A program made the translations under genes and the position numbers. Shown piece after piece: positions 36,438 through 46,727 of a stretch of DNA of 50,971 bases. The notes beneath the pieces were generated by a model. It saw only the letters and a program-made list of their open reading frames with translations. It was not told the DNA's origin and did no database searches. The DNA is taken from the NCBI GenBank assembly GCA_022450585.1, contig JAKUPR010000003.1, forward strand, positions 6,095 through 57,065. Direction: 5' to 3'. The stretch's first letter is position 1. Every line of letters begins with the position of its first letter. This DNA is from Anaerolineales bacterium (GTDB lineage: Bacteria; Chloroflexota; Anaerolineae; Anaerolineales; UBA11657).

Positions 36438-37334
36438 ATGCTGAATAGTGCATTAGGTACTTTGCTGTACAGGATTCTTCCGAATGATTACTCTTGGGGA
36501 CTACTCAGTCCTCAAGAGCAATCCATCGTAAATTCTGCAAATGCGGATCAATATCTAGATCGTCCGGAATATCGCAATCCGGAACTAAAGGAAGCTTATC
36601 GATCCTTTGACCAGGATGATCCGCGTCAGAGCGATTTAGTTGGAGGCTGGCTGCACGAATGGTTGGATAATGAGGAACCACACACTGTACTCGAGATTGG
36701 ACCAGGATGGGGTTTCTATACCCATTCAATTTGTTTCCATCCTGCGGTAAAGCGCTACATAGCCATAGACAACAACCCGTATTTTTTGGATTGGTTAAGG
36801 CCTAGGCTTGTGAAAGTAAGTGAGACCAAACCCGGTTTCACTTTTGACTTAGTTGTCGGTGATGCTGGTACAGTTCATATTCCAACCTGTGACGCAATTG
36901 TCATGTTATCGGCAATCCATCACATTCCGGACAGAGCCGTTTTATTTAGACAATTGGCATCTAAGTTATGTGTGGGTGGTACTATATTTGCTATTGATCC
37001 AAGTCACTACCTGCCGCGCATCATCGTTTTGTTGAAGAAATTCATCCGCGATCATCGTCGACCTGGTTTCTGGCGGAACTACCGGAACTTGAACACTCAT
37101 CATTTCTGTACGATCGGAGAATTTCTGAGAATCCTCAATGAGGTAAATGAGTTGTCAATCGACTTAGTGCGCTATCATAATTTTTGCTTCCCTCGTGGAA
37201 TCGGGAGGGCAATATCTCTATGGCTAAACAAAAATTATCCCCCTCCTGTAGATGGTCAGTGGGTTGTCGACCGTCGAGATTCAATGTGCCGATGGTTTTG
37301 TTGGCAGATGAATATTGTGTTTCGTCGCCAATAG
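36438..37334 (+). CDS. Class I SAM-dependent methyltransferase
   Basis: 298 aa; TVLEIGPGWGFYTHSI, RYIAIDNNPYFLDWLRPRL, AIVMLSAIHHIPDRAVLFRQLASKLCVGGTIFAIDP. Confidence 0.86.
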   Translation: MLNSALGTLLYRILPNDYSWGLLSPQEQSIVNSANADQYLDRPEYRNPELKEAYRSFDQDDPRQSDLVGGWLHEWLDNEEPHTVLEIGPGWGFYTHSICFHPAVKRYIAIDNNPYFLDWLRPRLVKVSETKPGFTFDLVVGDAGTVHIPTCDAIVMLSAIHHIPDRAVLFRQLASKLCVGGTIFAIDPSHYLPRIIVLLKKFIRDHRRPGFWRNYRNLNTHHFCTIGEFLRILNEVNELSIDLVRYHNFCFPRGIGRAISLWLNKNYPPPVDGQWVVDRRDSMCRWFCWQMNIVFRRQ

Positions 37335-37518
37335 GCAATAAATGCTCCTCATTAGTTTGACGCGCAGACTGAATTATTCTGTGGATCCTTCCAGGATATA
37401 TTCTCATGCTAATTAATTTGATGGAAAGGCTGAACCATTAGATTTTTCTGGGTGCTAGAGGCATTGCAATTATTAGCGTGCAAGAGCGATTGTATTTTTC
37501 AGTGACGAATACTGGACA

Positions 37519-38817
37519 ATGAGACGACGGATTGCTTTTTTCCTGCCGCGTTTGAATCATCTTAGGAACATGGCTCCGGTAATTGACTATGTGACTAGGC
37601 ATTGCCCAAATAGATTCGAAGTGTTTATCTTTTACCCTGGGTGGAAAATATCCAAGGATTTTCTTCAAGTAGACAGGAGCTATCTTGTAGAGCTTTTTGG
37701 TAGTAGGGTCAACTTAGTATCTCTAGAAAGCCCCGCGGACTTATTGCATTCTATCCAGTCTCTTGAAATTGAAGCTATTGTAAATACAAGCCCTGAAGTT
37801 AATGAGATTGATGATGATACCCTACGCGATGCAATTACTCGCTCTCGACTGGTTGGTGTTAAATGGGTTGCGCTCCCATATGCATATCAACAAGAAATGA
37901 TTACTAGCACTGAGCCCGAGATGATTCTGGATTATTGGGATTTGATATGCACTATTGGTCCTCGGTCAATTGAAATAATAGAGTCCTACCTGAGTAATCT
38001 ATCCAGTGACATGAGGGTAGCCATAGGGAAAAGGCTGGCAATCGTTGGGTACCCTGAGATTGATGGAATTGCTAGATTGGATCGAGGTGAGATTCTTGCG
38101 AAATATGGCTTGCCAGATAATAAGCCGATCATCTGTGTTTCAACCGCCCCGACTTGGTACTATCATGGAGCTCGCGGGCACAATTCGGTTTCGGCTGGAT
38201 ATGAAGCCCGCTTTCGAGGAATAGGTCACATACCGTTGTGGGCTACACCTTCCTTGCTCACCACTGTACGTCACCCTGTGATAATCTCCTACAAGAAATA
38301 CTTATCAAAGTTGAGGTTGTTTGCGGATCGAAATAATGCTGTTCTCATTGCAAAAACGCGTTTGAAACATAGGGACCCGGATTACACCGCAGAGTGTTTT
38401 GATGCTATCTTTGACGACGTGACCTATTTCCCCTTTACTACCTTGGAGTTGCTTTCTGTGTCGAGCCTATATTTTGGGTTCGCCAGTATGTCTGTCGTCG
38501 AGACCGTGAACTTGGGTATTTTTTCAATTACAGCTCACCATCTGCCAATGGATATATTAATACCGGCAGGGAAGTATCGCGACTTCTCGCGTCTCTTTCT
38601 TACTCAGAAGGGGAGCATTGGTAATACACCTGGAGTCAGTGAGCTGCTCGATGGAACTAGACCATCGGGTCCCAGGGCACTCGAGAAGTTGTCCAACTCG
38701 AATTTAGAAGATTACCAAGTTGACGAAGTGGAAAGGGAAAAGTTACTAGACAGATTTTTTAGTTTTCGTGGCAAAAGTTCAGAAGCTTTTGTCGATGCAC
38801 TCTCGTCATTGTGGTAG
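37519..38817 (+). CDS. Putative GT-B-like glycosyltransferase or glycerophosphotransferase
   Basis: 432 aa; NHLRNMAPVIDYVTRHCPNRFEVFIFYPGW, KPIICVSTAPTWYYHGARGHNSVS, VLIAKTRLKHRDPDYTAECFDAIFDDVTYFP. Confidence 0.5.
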   Translation: MRRRIAFFLPRLNHLRNMAPVIDYVTRHCPNRFEVFIFYPGWKISKDFLQVDRSYLVELFGSRVNLVSLESPADLLHSIQSLEIEAIVNTSPEVNEIDDDTLRDAITRSRLVGVKWVALPYAYQQEMITSTEPEMILDYWDLICTIGPRSIEIIESYLSNLSSDMRVAIGKRLAIVGYPEIDGIARLDRGEILAKYGLPDNKPIICVSTAPTWYYHGARGHNSVSAGYEARFRGIGHIPLWATPSLLTTVRHPVIISYKKYLSKLRLFADRNNAVLIAKTRLKHRDPDYTAECFDAIFDDVTYFPFTTLELLSVSSLYFGFASMSVVETVNLGIFSITAHHLPMDILIPAGKYRDFSRLFLTQKGSIGNTPGVSELLDGTRPSGPRALEKLSNSNLEDYQVDEVEREKLLDRFFSFRGKSSEAFVDALSSLW

Positions 38818-38874
38818 TTTGTAAGCGTTCTTGTCTATGTGCACTGTACAAGTCTAGCCGACATACTAGGTCGG

Positions 38875-39585
38875 ATGAATCTCGATGAATTAGAGGTACA
38901 AATGAGTACTTTGTTATTCCGTGTGGTTTCTTGGTGTCGAACGCTAACCGGTCGCATCCTTCACATAATGCGTAGGTACATTCTTGCGCGGACCATTCCG
39001 GTCCACAAAGTGCAAAACCCATCTTTGGTGGAATATTTTGAGTATCAGATTGGAGGTACTATAGGGCTAATTAAGAAAGATGCGTGGTTTCGCTACCGAT
39101 TTTTCGGAGAGTACCTCCAGAAGCATGCCTTGCTTGGCGAAATTCAGAGTATGCTCTGTGTCGGTTGTCGAAATGCTTATGAGATTGACTATTTCACGTC
39201 TTTAGGGGTTGCGAAAGTGGTTGGAATTGACCTTGTTTCCGTAGATTCGAGGATTTTTCGTATGGACATGCATGATATGAATTTTCCTGATTCGCATTTT
39301 GATGCTGTCTATGCGGGAGACAGTTTCGAACATACATATGACGCAGACTTACTTGCACGAGAATTTGTTAGGGTTGTAGTCCCTGGAGGATTAATCATAA
39401 TGTCAGTACCAGCCAATGAAGAAACTGACCATGTGGATCGTCTGTTTGTCTCTAAAGCAGATGATATCTATGATATCTTTGGTTCAGCTTGTGACAAAGT
39501 TATCTTAGAAGATGACTTTTGTGACGATTCCGGGATCACACGTGCACTACGTCTTATTTTCCGGACCAGGAGTGTAGAGGCTTAG
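38875..39585 (+). CDS. SAM-dependent methyltransferase
   Basis: SMLCVGCRNAYEIDYFTSLGVAKVVGIDLVS, MDMHDMNFPDSHFDAVYAGDSFEH, VRVVVPGGLIIMSVPA; start uncertain (track start GTG 38839). Confidence 0.8.
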   Translation: MNLDELEVQMSTLLFRVVSWCRTLTGRILHIMRRYILARTIPVHKVQNPSLVEYFEYQIGGTIGLIKKDAWFRYRFFGEYLQKHALLGEIQSMLCVGCRNAYEIDYFTSLGVAKVVGIDLVSVDSRIFRMDMHDMNFPDSHFDAVYAGDSFEHTYDADLLAREFVRVVVPGGLIIMSVPANEETDHVDRLFVSKADDIYDIFGSACDKVILEDDFCDDSGITRALRLIFRTRSVEA

Positions 39586-39593
39586 TAATTACA

Positions 39594-41408
39594 GTGTCAA
39601 CTCACACACAAACAAACAATATTATCAACCGAATGTCTAAGCGTGCATTGCTGAAATTCAAGCGGGGAATCCTCTTGGCTTTAGATGTTGATGGTCACAG
39701 GCGGACAAAGAAGCACAAAGCATTGATAGCAAACCGATACCAAGGGGCGAAAGATATTCTAGTAGCCGGCTTCTGGAATGGGCATGATGCTTCATGTTGC
39801 TTGATGCAAAACGGGAAAATTCTCGCGCACATTGAGTTGGAGCGCTATCTGCGCCTTAAGGAGGTGCATGGTGACGCCCTGTATGTGATGCATGAGTATA
39901 TGCTATCTCGGCTGGGCCTAGACTTTGATGATGTCGATCTCTTTGCGACATGTTATCCGCCCTCCGTTCATGAGAAATATTCTTCTTTGTATCGTCCTGC
40001 ATTGGATCGGATCTTCTTTGTTGGTCATCATACAGCTCATGCTTCTCATGCATTTTATTCCAGTAACCTTGCTAATTCTATGATTCTCACTGTTGATGGT
40101 GGTGGTGTGGAGGGAAGGAATTTTGGCGCCACTGGAATGTATGTCGGTGATGAGCAGGTTGTACGTCCGGTTGCGCCCATTATGCCGCGCCCAAACATTG
40201 GTGGGGTCTGGAGTCGGGTCACTCGCTATGTATTTGGTCTACAGACGGGAGGAAGTGGTGGTCATCAGGCTGGAACTGTTATGGCGATGGCGGCCTTTGG
40301 AGATCGAACACGCTTTGAAGAGCGTTTTTATCGAGCTATGACGGTGGATAACGTGGAGGCTGAAGCTAGACCGCCTGGACACGACTGGTATAGACGTGAA
40401 TTGTTCATACCTATTGATCCTGTAAAGGACCCACCTCATCCTTACTGGTTTGATTTGCGAGAATTAGCAGATCAGGATTCACAAGCCAAATTGGATATTG
40501 CGGCTGGATTTCAGGCGGCAACTGAGCGCATTGTGCAAGAACTTGTGGAACGTCTTTTCGAATTGACGCATGGTAGAAATAAGCAATTATGTATATCCGG
40601 AGGAGTAGCTCTAAATTCTGTTGTGGCTGGTATGTTGGCCAGGAACTTGCCGTGGCTTACTGATTTATACATTCCTCCAGTACCGGCTGATGATGGCTTA
40701 TCGTTAGGGGCTGCACAGTATCTGACGCACCATGTGCTTAATTTGAGTATGCGTGCTGTGCATGATCCATTTTTGTCTCCTTATCTGGGGTTGGAGTATG
40801 ACCAATCGGATGTGATGACTGCGCTTTCGCAATCAAGTAGACCTTTGGAATGGAGACAATGCGACATTCCCGAGCTAGTTTCATTACTAGTCGAAGATAA
40901 GATCATTGCTGCTTTTCATGGACGAAGTGAATCAGGGCGGAGAGCACTTGGTAACAGGAGCATAATTGCCAGTCCACTTAACTCGGAAATGAAATCTATT
41001 GTAAATGAAAAGGTGAAACATAGACAATGGTTTCGGCCGTTCGCCCCAGCTGTATTAGAGGAGGAGGCGGGAGAATGGTTCGAGAGTGGAGATGCGTGGC
41101 CTTCACCTTATATGAGCTTTGTTTTGCCGTTCAAAGAGCACGTCAGGGATCAGGTTCCAGCGGTTATTCATCATGACGGGTCTGCTAGATTGCAGACTGT
41201 ATCTAAAAAGGCTTCACCCTGGTTTTATGACTTGATTTCGGCTTTCAGACAAGTGACAGGTGTCCCGGTAATATTAAACACTTCTTTCAATGACAGGGAA
41301 CCTATTGTTGAAAGTCCTCAGGATGCGATTAACTGCTTCCTAAAGACATCCATTGATTATCTGTATTTCGTTGAACAGAAACTACTTGTTACTGAGAAGA
41401 GAGATTGA
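39594..41408 (+). CDS. Carbamoyltransferase (NodU/CmcH family)
   Basis: 604 aa, GTG start; VAGFWNGHDASCCLMQNGKILAHIELERY, FVGHHTAHASHAFYSSN, CISGGVALNSVVAG, GRSESGRRALGNRSIIASP, LNTSFNDREPIVESP. Confidence 0.93.
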   Translation: MSTHTQTNNIINRMSKRALLKFKRGILLALDVDGHRRTKKHKALIANRYQGAKDILVAGFWNGHDASCCLMQNGKILAHIELERYLRLKEVHGDALYVMHEYMLSRLGLDFDDVDLFATCYPPSVHEKYSSLYRPALDRIFFVGHHTAHASHAFYSSNLANSMILTVDGGGVEGRNFGATGMYVGDEQVVRPVAPIMPRPNIGGVWSRVTRYVFGLQTGGSGGHQAGTVMAMAAFGDRTRFEERFYRAMTVDNVEAEARPPGHDWYRRELFIPIDPVKDPPHPYWFDLRELADQDSQAKLDIAAGFQAATERIVQELVERLFELTHGRNKQLCISGGVALNSVVAGMLARNLPWLTDLYIPPVPADDGLSLGAAQYLTHHVLNLSMRAVHDPFLSPYLGLEYDQSDVMTALSQSSRPLEWRQCDIPELVSLLVEDKIIAAFHGRSESGRRALGNRSIIASPLNSEMKSIVNEKVKHRQWFRPFAPAVLEEEAGEWFESGDAWPSPYMSFVLPFKEHVRDQVPAVIHHDGSARLQTVSKKASPWFYDLISAFRQVTGVPVILNTSFNDREPIVESPQDAINCFLKTSIDYLYFVEQKLLVTEKRD

Positions 41409-41504
41409 TAAGCAGAGACGAGCAGGGGCACCATACAACAATCGAGTATATGTCTCAAAGTGTTATGTGTTTCAATATTAGTGTGCCCGCAAAACGGAGT
41501 TTGC

Positions 41505-42605
41505 ATGTCACATGTACGTCATATAGCTCAAAGATATATTAGTCGCTTGGGGCGTAGTATTGGCGTGGATGTAAGCCGTGGAGCGCTACTTTTGGTAAGC
41601 GGAGGGGGCGGTTGGGCGGTTGACCAGATTGCGTTATCTCTTCGTGAGCATTTACGTGCGAATTATGAGAAGGTTGAGGTAGTTGGTCATATTGGGCAGC
41701 GACCTTTTGTGACACAGGCGAATATCCACTTTCTGTGCAGGCCGGCGTTTTTTGATAGCAATGGCACCCCCGACATCCATTTGTCGAATGGTCTGGTGGT
41801 AAGCTGGCTGCATGGTGGAAGAAATAGTATGGATCCAAACATCGTTGCGGCTTGTGATCAATTAGAGATGCACTGGCGAAGAGTTAATCGGTACATTGTG
41901 CCCAATAGTGTCACACTCCGTAGTCTACTCGAATGTGGTGTGGATCCAAGTATTGTGCATATTATCCCGAACGGTGTCGACACAAAGGTATTCACACCAG
42001 CACCTAACGATTCTGACCGTCACCGTGTTCGTCATGAACTAGGTATCCCATCAGATGCTTTTGTTGTTGGCTCCTTTCAGCGGGACGGTAATGATGCGGG
42101 GGATCCTAAGATGGTCAAGGGTCCAGACGTTCTGGTGGACACTTTGGCAGAGGTATACCAGCGTAGGCCTATATTTGTACTTCTGACTGGTTCTGGTCGA
42201 ACGTATGTTACGCGAAGATTGGATGAATTAGGAGTTCCCTATGTGCATCATTGGCTTTCGAATCCTAGAGAATTAGTGTCTATTTATCATGCGGTCGATT
42301 CATATATTATTAGTTCTCGGGAAGAGGGTGGTCCCGCACCTTTTCGGGAAAGCATGGCCAGTGGAGTTCCGATAGTTAGTACTCGCATGGGATTAGCGGC
42401 AGACCTCGTGCAAAATGGAGTAAATGGTATTGTGGCGGATGTTGGCGATGTGCAAGGACTAGCAGATGGTTTGGTTACCCTATTTGATAATCTTCACCTG
42501 AGGAGGAGCTTGGCTACGGAGGCGCTTAACACTGTTCGTGGCCTAGATTATTCGGTGATTGCTCAACGCTATCATGATGAGGTGTATAGGCTGGCATTCG
42601 GATAA
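41505..42605 (+). CDS. Family 4-like glycosyltransferase
   Basis: PNSVTLRSLLECGVDPSIVHIIPNGVDTKVFTPA, SSREEGGPAPFRESMASGVPIVSTRMG; ATG 41505 preferred over GTG 41460. Confidence 0.9.
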   Translation: MSHVRHIAQRYISRLGRSIGVDVSRGALLLVSGGGGWAVDQIALSLREHLRANYEKVEVVGHIGQRPFVTQANIHFLCRPAFFDSNGTPDIHLSNGLVVSWLHGGRNSMDPNIVAACDQLEMHWRRVNRYIVPNSVTLRSLLECGVDPSIVHIIPNGVDTKVFTPAPNDSDRHRVRHELGIPSDAFVVGSFQRDGNDAGDPKMVKGPDVLVDTLAEVYQRRPIFVLLTGSGRTYVTRRLDELGVPYVHHWLSNPRELVSIYHAVDSYIISSREEGGPAPFRESMASGVPIVSTRMGLAADLVQNGVNGIVADVGDVQGLADGLVTLFDNLHLRRSLATEALNTVRGLDYSVIAQRYHDEVYRLAFG

Positions 42606-42771
42606 ACTTCAGTTCTTCTCGTATGAATTCGTCAGTCTCAATAAACTAGACTCCAATTGATGCCTTCTACTAACGACATACCAATTATGGCTCTAGGTGT
42701 CAGCACTCGAAACTGGGAGCGCTATGCAGCCCATGTATTTCGCGGTGTCTGCTGCTCTGTGGATATATAAA

Positions 42772-43956
42772 ATGCGCATTGCTTTCATCTTGTACGATTT
42801 TGATCTTGGAGGTATGCCGACTTGGATTTATAGTTTGGCATCTAAAATACACTTGTCTCATGAACTACATTTCATATGCACGCACGTCAATAGAATTTCA
42901 CCGAAGTTTCTTGGAGTTGGGCAACCATGTTTTGTCGGACGTAACAGGCTTTCTCTAATTCGCTATTTGATATCTAAGCGGATTCAAGTGGTTCAATATG
43001 GACAGCAACGTCTTTTTGGAGATTGCGCTCTGGCGGCCGGTGTGCCTGTGGTTTTGGAACGTACAGATGGATGGCGTCAAGGCTCGATTGAACAATCGAA
43101 ACGATGGTTGGATGCCGTTGTTTCATCCACTAAGGGAACTCTCCCTCTTATTACTGAGATTACCGGACCAGACCGTGTTCACCTGATTTATAATGGAGTA
43201 GATATAAGTCGCTTCCAGAATGCCAAGCCAGATCGATTGGGTTTTGCGGATGAAGATATACTGGTAGGCCGAGTATCGCGCTTTTCAGGGGGCAAGAATC
43301 TTGAGTTGCTTATTGATGCAATGAGGGTCCTGAAAGAGCGTTACTCGAATGTTAAATTAATTCTAGTAGGAGCGAATTCCAGAATGCCTGGGGCAGAGGA
43401 CTATGAGTCCATTCTTCGGGATCGGGCAGTTGGCATGGAACATTGCGTTCGTTTTGTGGGACAAATAGAAAAACCCGAATCAATTATTGCGGGGTTTGAT
43501 ATTGGTACCTGTGTCTCCCGACGTTACAATGAGGGCATTCCGAACTCTCTGATGGAATGTATGGCTGCTGGCAAACCAGTGGTTGCTACTGCTGTGGATG
43601 ATATACCTGAATTGGTGATAAATGATGAAACTGGATTGTTAATTGAAGACAATGACCTCAATCAACTTGTAGGAGCTTTGGAGACGCTGATTAAGGATCT
43701 TGAATTAAGAAGGAGATTAGGCGTGCAAGGCAATCAGTATGTTCAAGAGCATTTTAATCTTGCTCTACAGGCCGAAAAGTATGTGACTCTCTATGAGGCT
43801 CTTTTTGCAAATGCTAGAAATTCCTCATTGGGTCGACGTGCTACCAAAATCGCTTTTGGCTGGAGTCAGGTGGTAGCGCCTCATCGTGTACTTAGTAAGA
43901 TAGGGAGACTTGTTGGGCTTAGGAATGGTAGAGGTGTGATACGTGAAAGAAATTAA
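42772..43956 (+). CDS. Family 4-like glycosyltransferase
   Basis: MRIAFILYDFDLGGMPTWIYSLA, VHLIYNGVDISRF, VGRVSRFSGGKNLELLIDAM, GIPNSLMECMAAGKPVVATAVDDIPEL; internal start 42772 preferred. Confidence 0.93.
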   Translation: MRIAFILYDFDLGGMPTWIYSLASKIHLSHELHFICTHVNRISPKFLGVGQPCFVGRNRLSLIRYLISKRIQVVQYGQQRLFGDCALAAGVPVVLERTDGWRQGSIEQSKRWLDAVVSSTKGTLPLITEITGPDRVHLIYNGVDISRFQNAKPDRLGFADEDILVGRVSRFSGGKNLELLIDAMRVLKERYSNVKLILVGANSRMPGAEDYESILRDRAVGMEHCVRFVGQIEKPESIIAGFDIGTCVSRRYNEGIPNSLMECMAAGKPVVATAVDDIPELVINDETGLLIEDNDLNQLVGALETLIKDLELRRRLGVQGNQYVQEHFNLALQAEKYVTLYEALFANARNSSLGRRATKIAFGWSQVVAPHRVLSKIGRLVGLRNGRGVIRERN

Positions 43957-45031
43957 GTTTAGAGCCAATGAGCCATTGTTGGCCGATAGCCTTCTTGACA
44001 ATTTATCCAGAGTGTTTGAGGAACGGTATCTAAGTCCGGGTCCATGGGTGACGAGATTTGAGGAAAAGTGGGCGAATGTTTGCAGCGCCTCCTATGCGGT
44101 AGGCACGAGTAGTGGGACAGCTGCCTTGCACTTGGCTCTACTGGCTTGTGATATTGGTCCGGGCGATGAAGTAATTGTCCCGGCAATGACGTGTCCAGAC
44201 ACCCTCAATGCAGTTCTCTTCGCTGGTGCTCAGCCTGTCATTGTGGATATCGAGAATCAACGCTTTGGCATTGATCCCAAGTCCATCGATGAAGCGGTGA
44301 CACTAGCTACGAAAGCAATTATCCCAGTTCATATGTATGGTTGCCCAACTGATCCCGAGGTCTATGATATTGCAGAGCGACGTGGATTAAAAGTGGTGGA
44401 AGATTGCGCGGAAGCGCATGGAGCCGATATTAACGGCAAACTAGTTGGAACTATAGGAGATGTGGGTTGTTTCAGCTTCCGCGGTGATAAGCTGATTGGA
44501 ATAGGTACTGGTGGAATGGTAGTTACGGATGATGAACACATTCGTGATAGAGCGAACTATCTAATAGGTTTAGCTAGTCCCAGCGGATTTGATCGTTATG
44601 CCAGTACTGAGATTGGATACAGTTACGAGATGTCCAATGTCCATGCTGCAATTGGAGTGTCTCAGGTGGATGTAATGGATGAAACTATACGAGCCAAACG
44701 AGGAGTTGCCGCTTGTTATGATGCCTTGCTTCCTGACACGGTAGTCCGGAAACCTATTCAGTTTGCAGGTCATGTATATTGGCGTTATGTGATCCTCCTG
44801 AATCGTGGGCAACCTCGGGATGTGCATGAGAAGTTGTTAGAACTCGGTATCGAAACCTTGCCACCGTTTGTGCCAATGTACCGTCTTCCAATGTACAACT
44901 GTAACAGACCGTACACGGATTTTACAGTTTCCGAGGACGTGTATGAACGATTGTTGTGCCTCCCGGCAAGCCCTTATCTGCGGCAAAGTGAAGTTGAGTA
45001 CATTGTTGACAGTTTGCTGTCTGTGTTATGA
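43943..45031 (+). CDS. DegT/DnrJ/EryC1/StrS family sugar aminotransferase
   Basis: 362 aa; GTSSGTAALHLALLACDIGPGDEVIVPAMTCPDTLNAV, VVEDCAEAHGADINGK, FSFRGDKLIGIGTGGMV. Confidence 0.92.
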   Translation: MKEIKFRANEPLLADSLLDNLSRVFEERYLSPGPWVTRFEEKWANVCSASYAVGTSSGTAALHLALLACDIGPGDEVIVPAMTCPDTLNAVLFAGAQPVIVDIENQRFGIDPKSIDEAVTLATKAIIPVHMYGCPTDPEVYDIAERRGLKVVEDCAEAHGADINGKLVGTIGDVGCFSFRGDKLIGIGTGGMVVTDDEHIRDRANYLIGLASPSGFDRYASTEIGYSYEMSNVHAAIGVSQVDVMDETIRAKRGVAACYDALLPDTVVRKPIQFAGHVYWRYVILLNRGQPRDVHEKLLELGIETLPPFVPMYRLPMYNCNRPYTDFTVSEDVYERLLCLPASPYLRQSEVEYIVDSLLSVL

Positions 45032-45572
45032 GAAGCATGAGGTGTGTTTGATCAGTGTTGTCATATTATCTCACCTGACCGAGCTGATAAAGTGTGAGGA
45101 TTTCCCTATCTGTCGTCATTAAGATACGATGGATAAGCATTCTGTCATTTGCGGACAATGTCATCAAGAATCCCTATCTTGATTCTGATGCTCCCTTTGA
45201 ATGGATTCATCTAAGTGTGCGAGGTATTGATATCTAAGGGTATCATCTTCCATTATTTGTCTTATCGCCGGTTGAATAAATGACTGATCCTTGGTCTCGT
45301 CTTGTATTTGATAGACGATGTATTCGATGGTGGTGCATCTTCAACAAAGGCCGCTATTCTTTCTTGTTGTTTTGCACAAACAGACACTAAGTTTACGAGT
45401 TGGTCTAAGGCATGAGTATGAGAAGAGTTGGCTACTGAATCGTTACCCATTATGACCAGGCAGATACTACACCAATTAATTTGTGCAGTTTTGAGACCTT
45501 GTTTGTCAACTAGATTGCCTTATGGTGGTTGCACAGTGAAAGAAAAACCAGTCCGGTAACCAGATATTCAAT

Positions 45573-46712
45573 TTGTCGAAGACTACGTTGAGAGATGCTC
45601 AGAGGCACCACCTAGGCTTGTTCTTTAGCCGTACGATGTCGTTACAGGCATGGGACAAGGGCGGTCTCTTGGAGCGCGAATTATCATTTTATCAAAACCT
45701 ACAACGGAATTTGGGTGGGTTGACATTCGTTACCTATGGTGATTCCAATGACCTGAGATATACCAATAGATTATTGGGTCTTCGCGTTCTTTGTAACCGG
45801 TGGCGATTACCAATTCGTGTATATGAATTAATAATGCTGTTCGTTCAGGCCCCTTGGTTACGTCATGTTACTGTCTTCAAGACAAATCAAACTTCCGTTG
45901 GGCATGTTGCGTTGCTAGCTAAATTCATTTACCGAAAACCACTGATTGCTCGTTGTGGTTTTATGGCGTCTGAGTTTGCCGTACGGGAGTTCGGCGCTGA
46001 TTCTAGTCGTGCCAAAATCATTATTGGATTGGAGAAAATACTATTTCGTTTTGCCGATTACATTGTAGTAACCACCGAGCAGATGCGGCAATATATATCC
46101 AAATTCCACCATCTACCATTGCAGCGAGTTAGGGTGATTCCCAACTATGTAGACACAGAACGCTTTAAGCCTTTGCCAGAAGCGCGTAAGCGGAATTCAA
46201 TTTGCTTTATTGGACGTCTAGAGCAGCAGAAAAATCTTGTGGCATTGCTGGAGGCATCTAAAGGCTTGACTCATGTTGAATTGTCATTGATTGGGGATGG
46301 TAGCTTGCGAACTGAACTACTAAGGTTAGCGCAAACATACAGACTTCCGGTTAATTTCTTGGGAAGCTTACCTTATTTCAGCTTACCTAAGCATCTTAAT
46401 CGTGCAGAGATATTTGTTCTCCCCTCTCTGTATGAGGGGCACCCGAAAGTACTGCTTGAGGCTATGTCGTGTGGTAGACCGGTGATTGGTACTGATGTGC
46501 CAGGAATCAGAGAATTAATTCGACATAGAGAAACCGGTTTTCTATGTGGAACTTCTCCGGCAGATATCCGTGCTGCTATCCAAGCGGTGTTGAGCGATAT
46601 GGATTTGCGGATGCGTATAGGACGTCAGGCGAGAGAGTTTGTGCTTGAGAATTTTACACTTGAGAGGACAGTGGAAATGGAGATTGCTCTGTTGGACGAA
46701 TTGGCTGCCTGA
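45573..46712 (+). CDS. Family 4-like glycosyltransferase
   Basis: 379 aa, TTG start in track; VRVIPNYVDTERFKPLPE, ICFIGRLEQQKNLVALLEA, LPSLYEGHPKVLLEAMSCGRPVIGTDVPGIREL. Start uncertain. Confidence 0.9.
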   Translation: MSKTTLRDAQRHHLGLFFSRTMSLQAWDKGGLLERELSFYQNLQRNLGGLTFVTYGDSNDLRYTNRLLGLRVLCNRWRLPIRVYELIMLFVQAPWLRHVTVFKTNQTSVGHVALLAKFIYRKPLIARCGFMASEFAVREFGADSSRAKIIIGLEKILFRFADYIVVTTEQMRQYISKFHHLPLQRVRVIPNYVDTERFKPLPEARKRNSICFIGRLEQQKNLVALLEASKGLTHVELSLIGDGSLRTELLRLAQTYRLPVNFLGSLPYFSLPKHLNRAEIFVLPSLYEGHPKVLLEAMSCGRPVIGTDVPGIRELIRHRETGFLCGTSPADIRAAIQAVLSDMDLRMRIGRQAREFVLENFTLERTVEMEIALLDELAA

Positions 46713-46727
46713 CGGTAGTTTGACTAT

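Noticed and set aside
45129-45182. Short ORF MDKHSVICGQCHQESLS with a CxxCH motif
   Set aside because: Only 17 codons, no signal peptide; chance haem-like motif.
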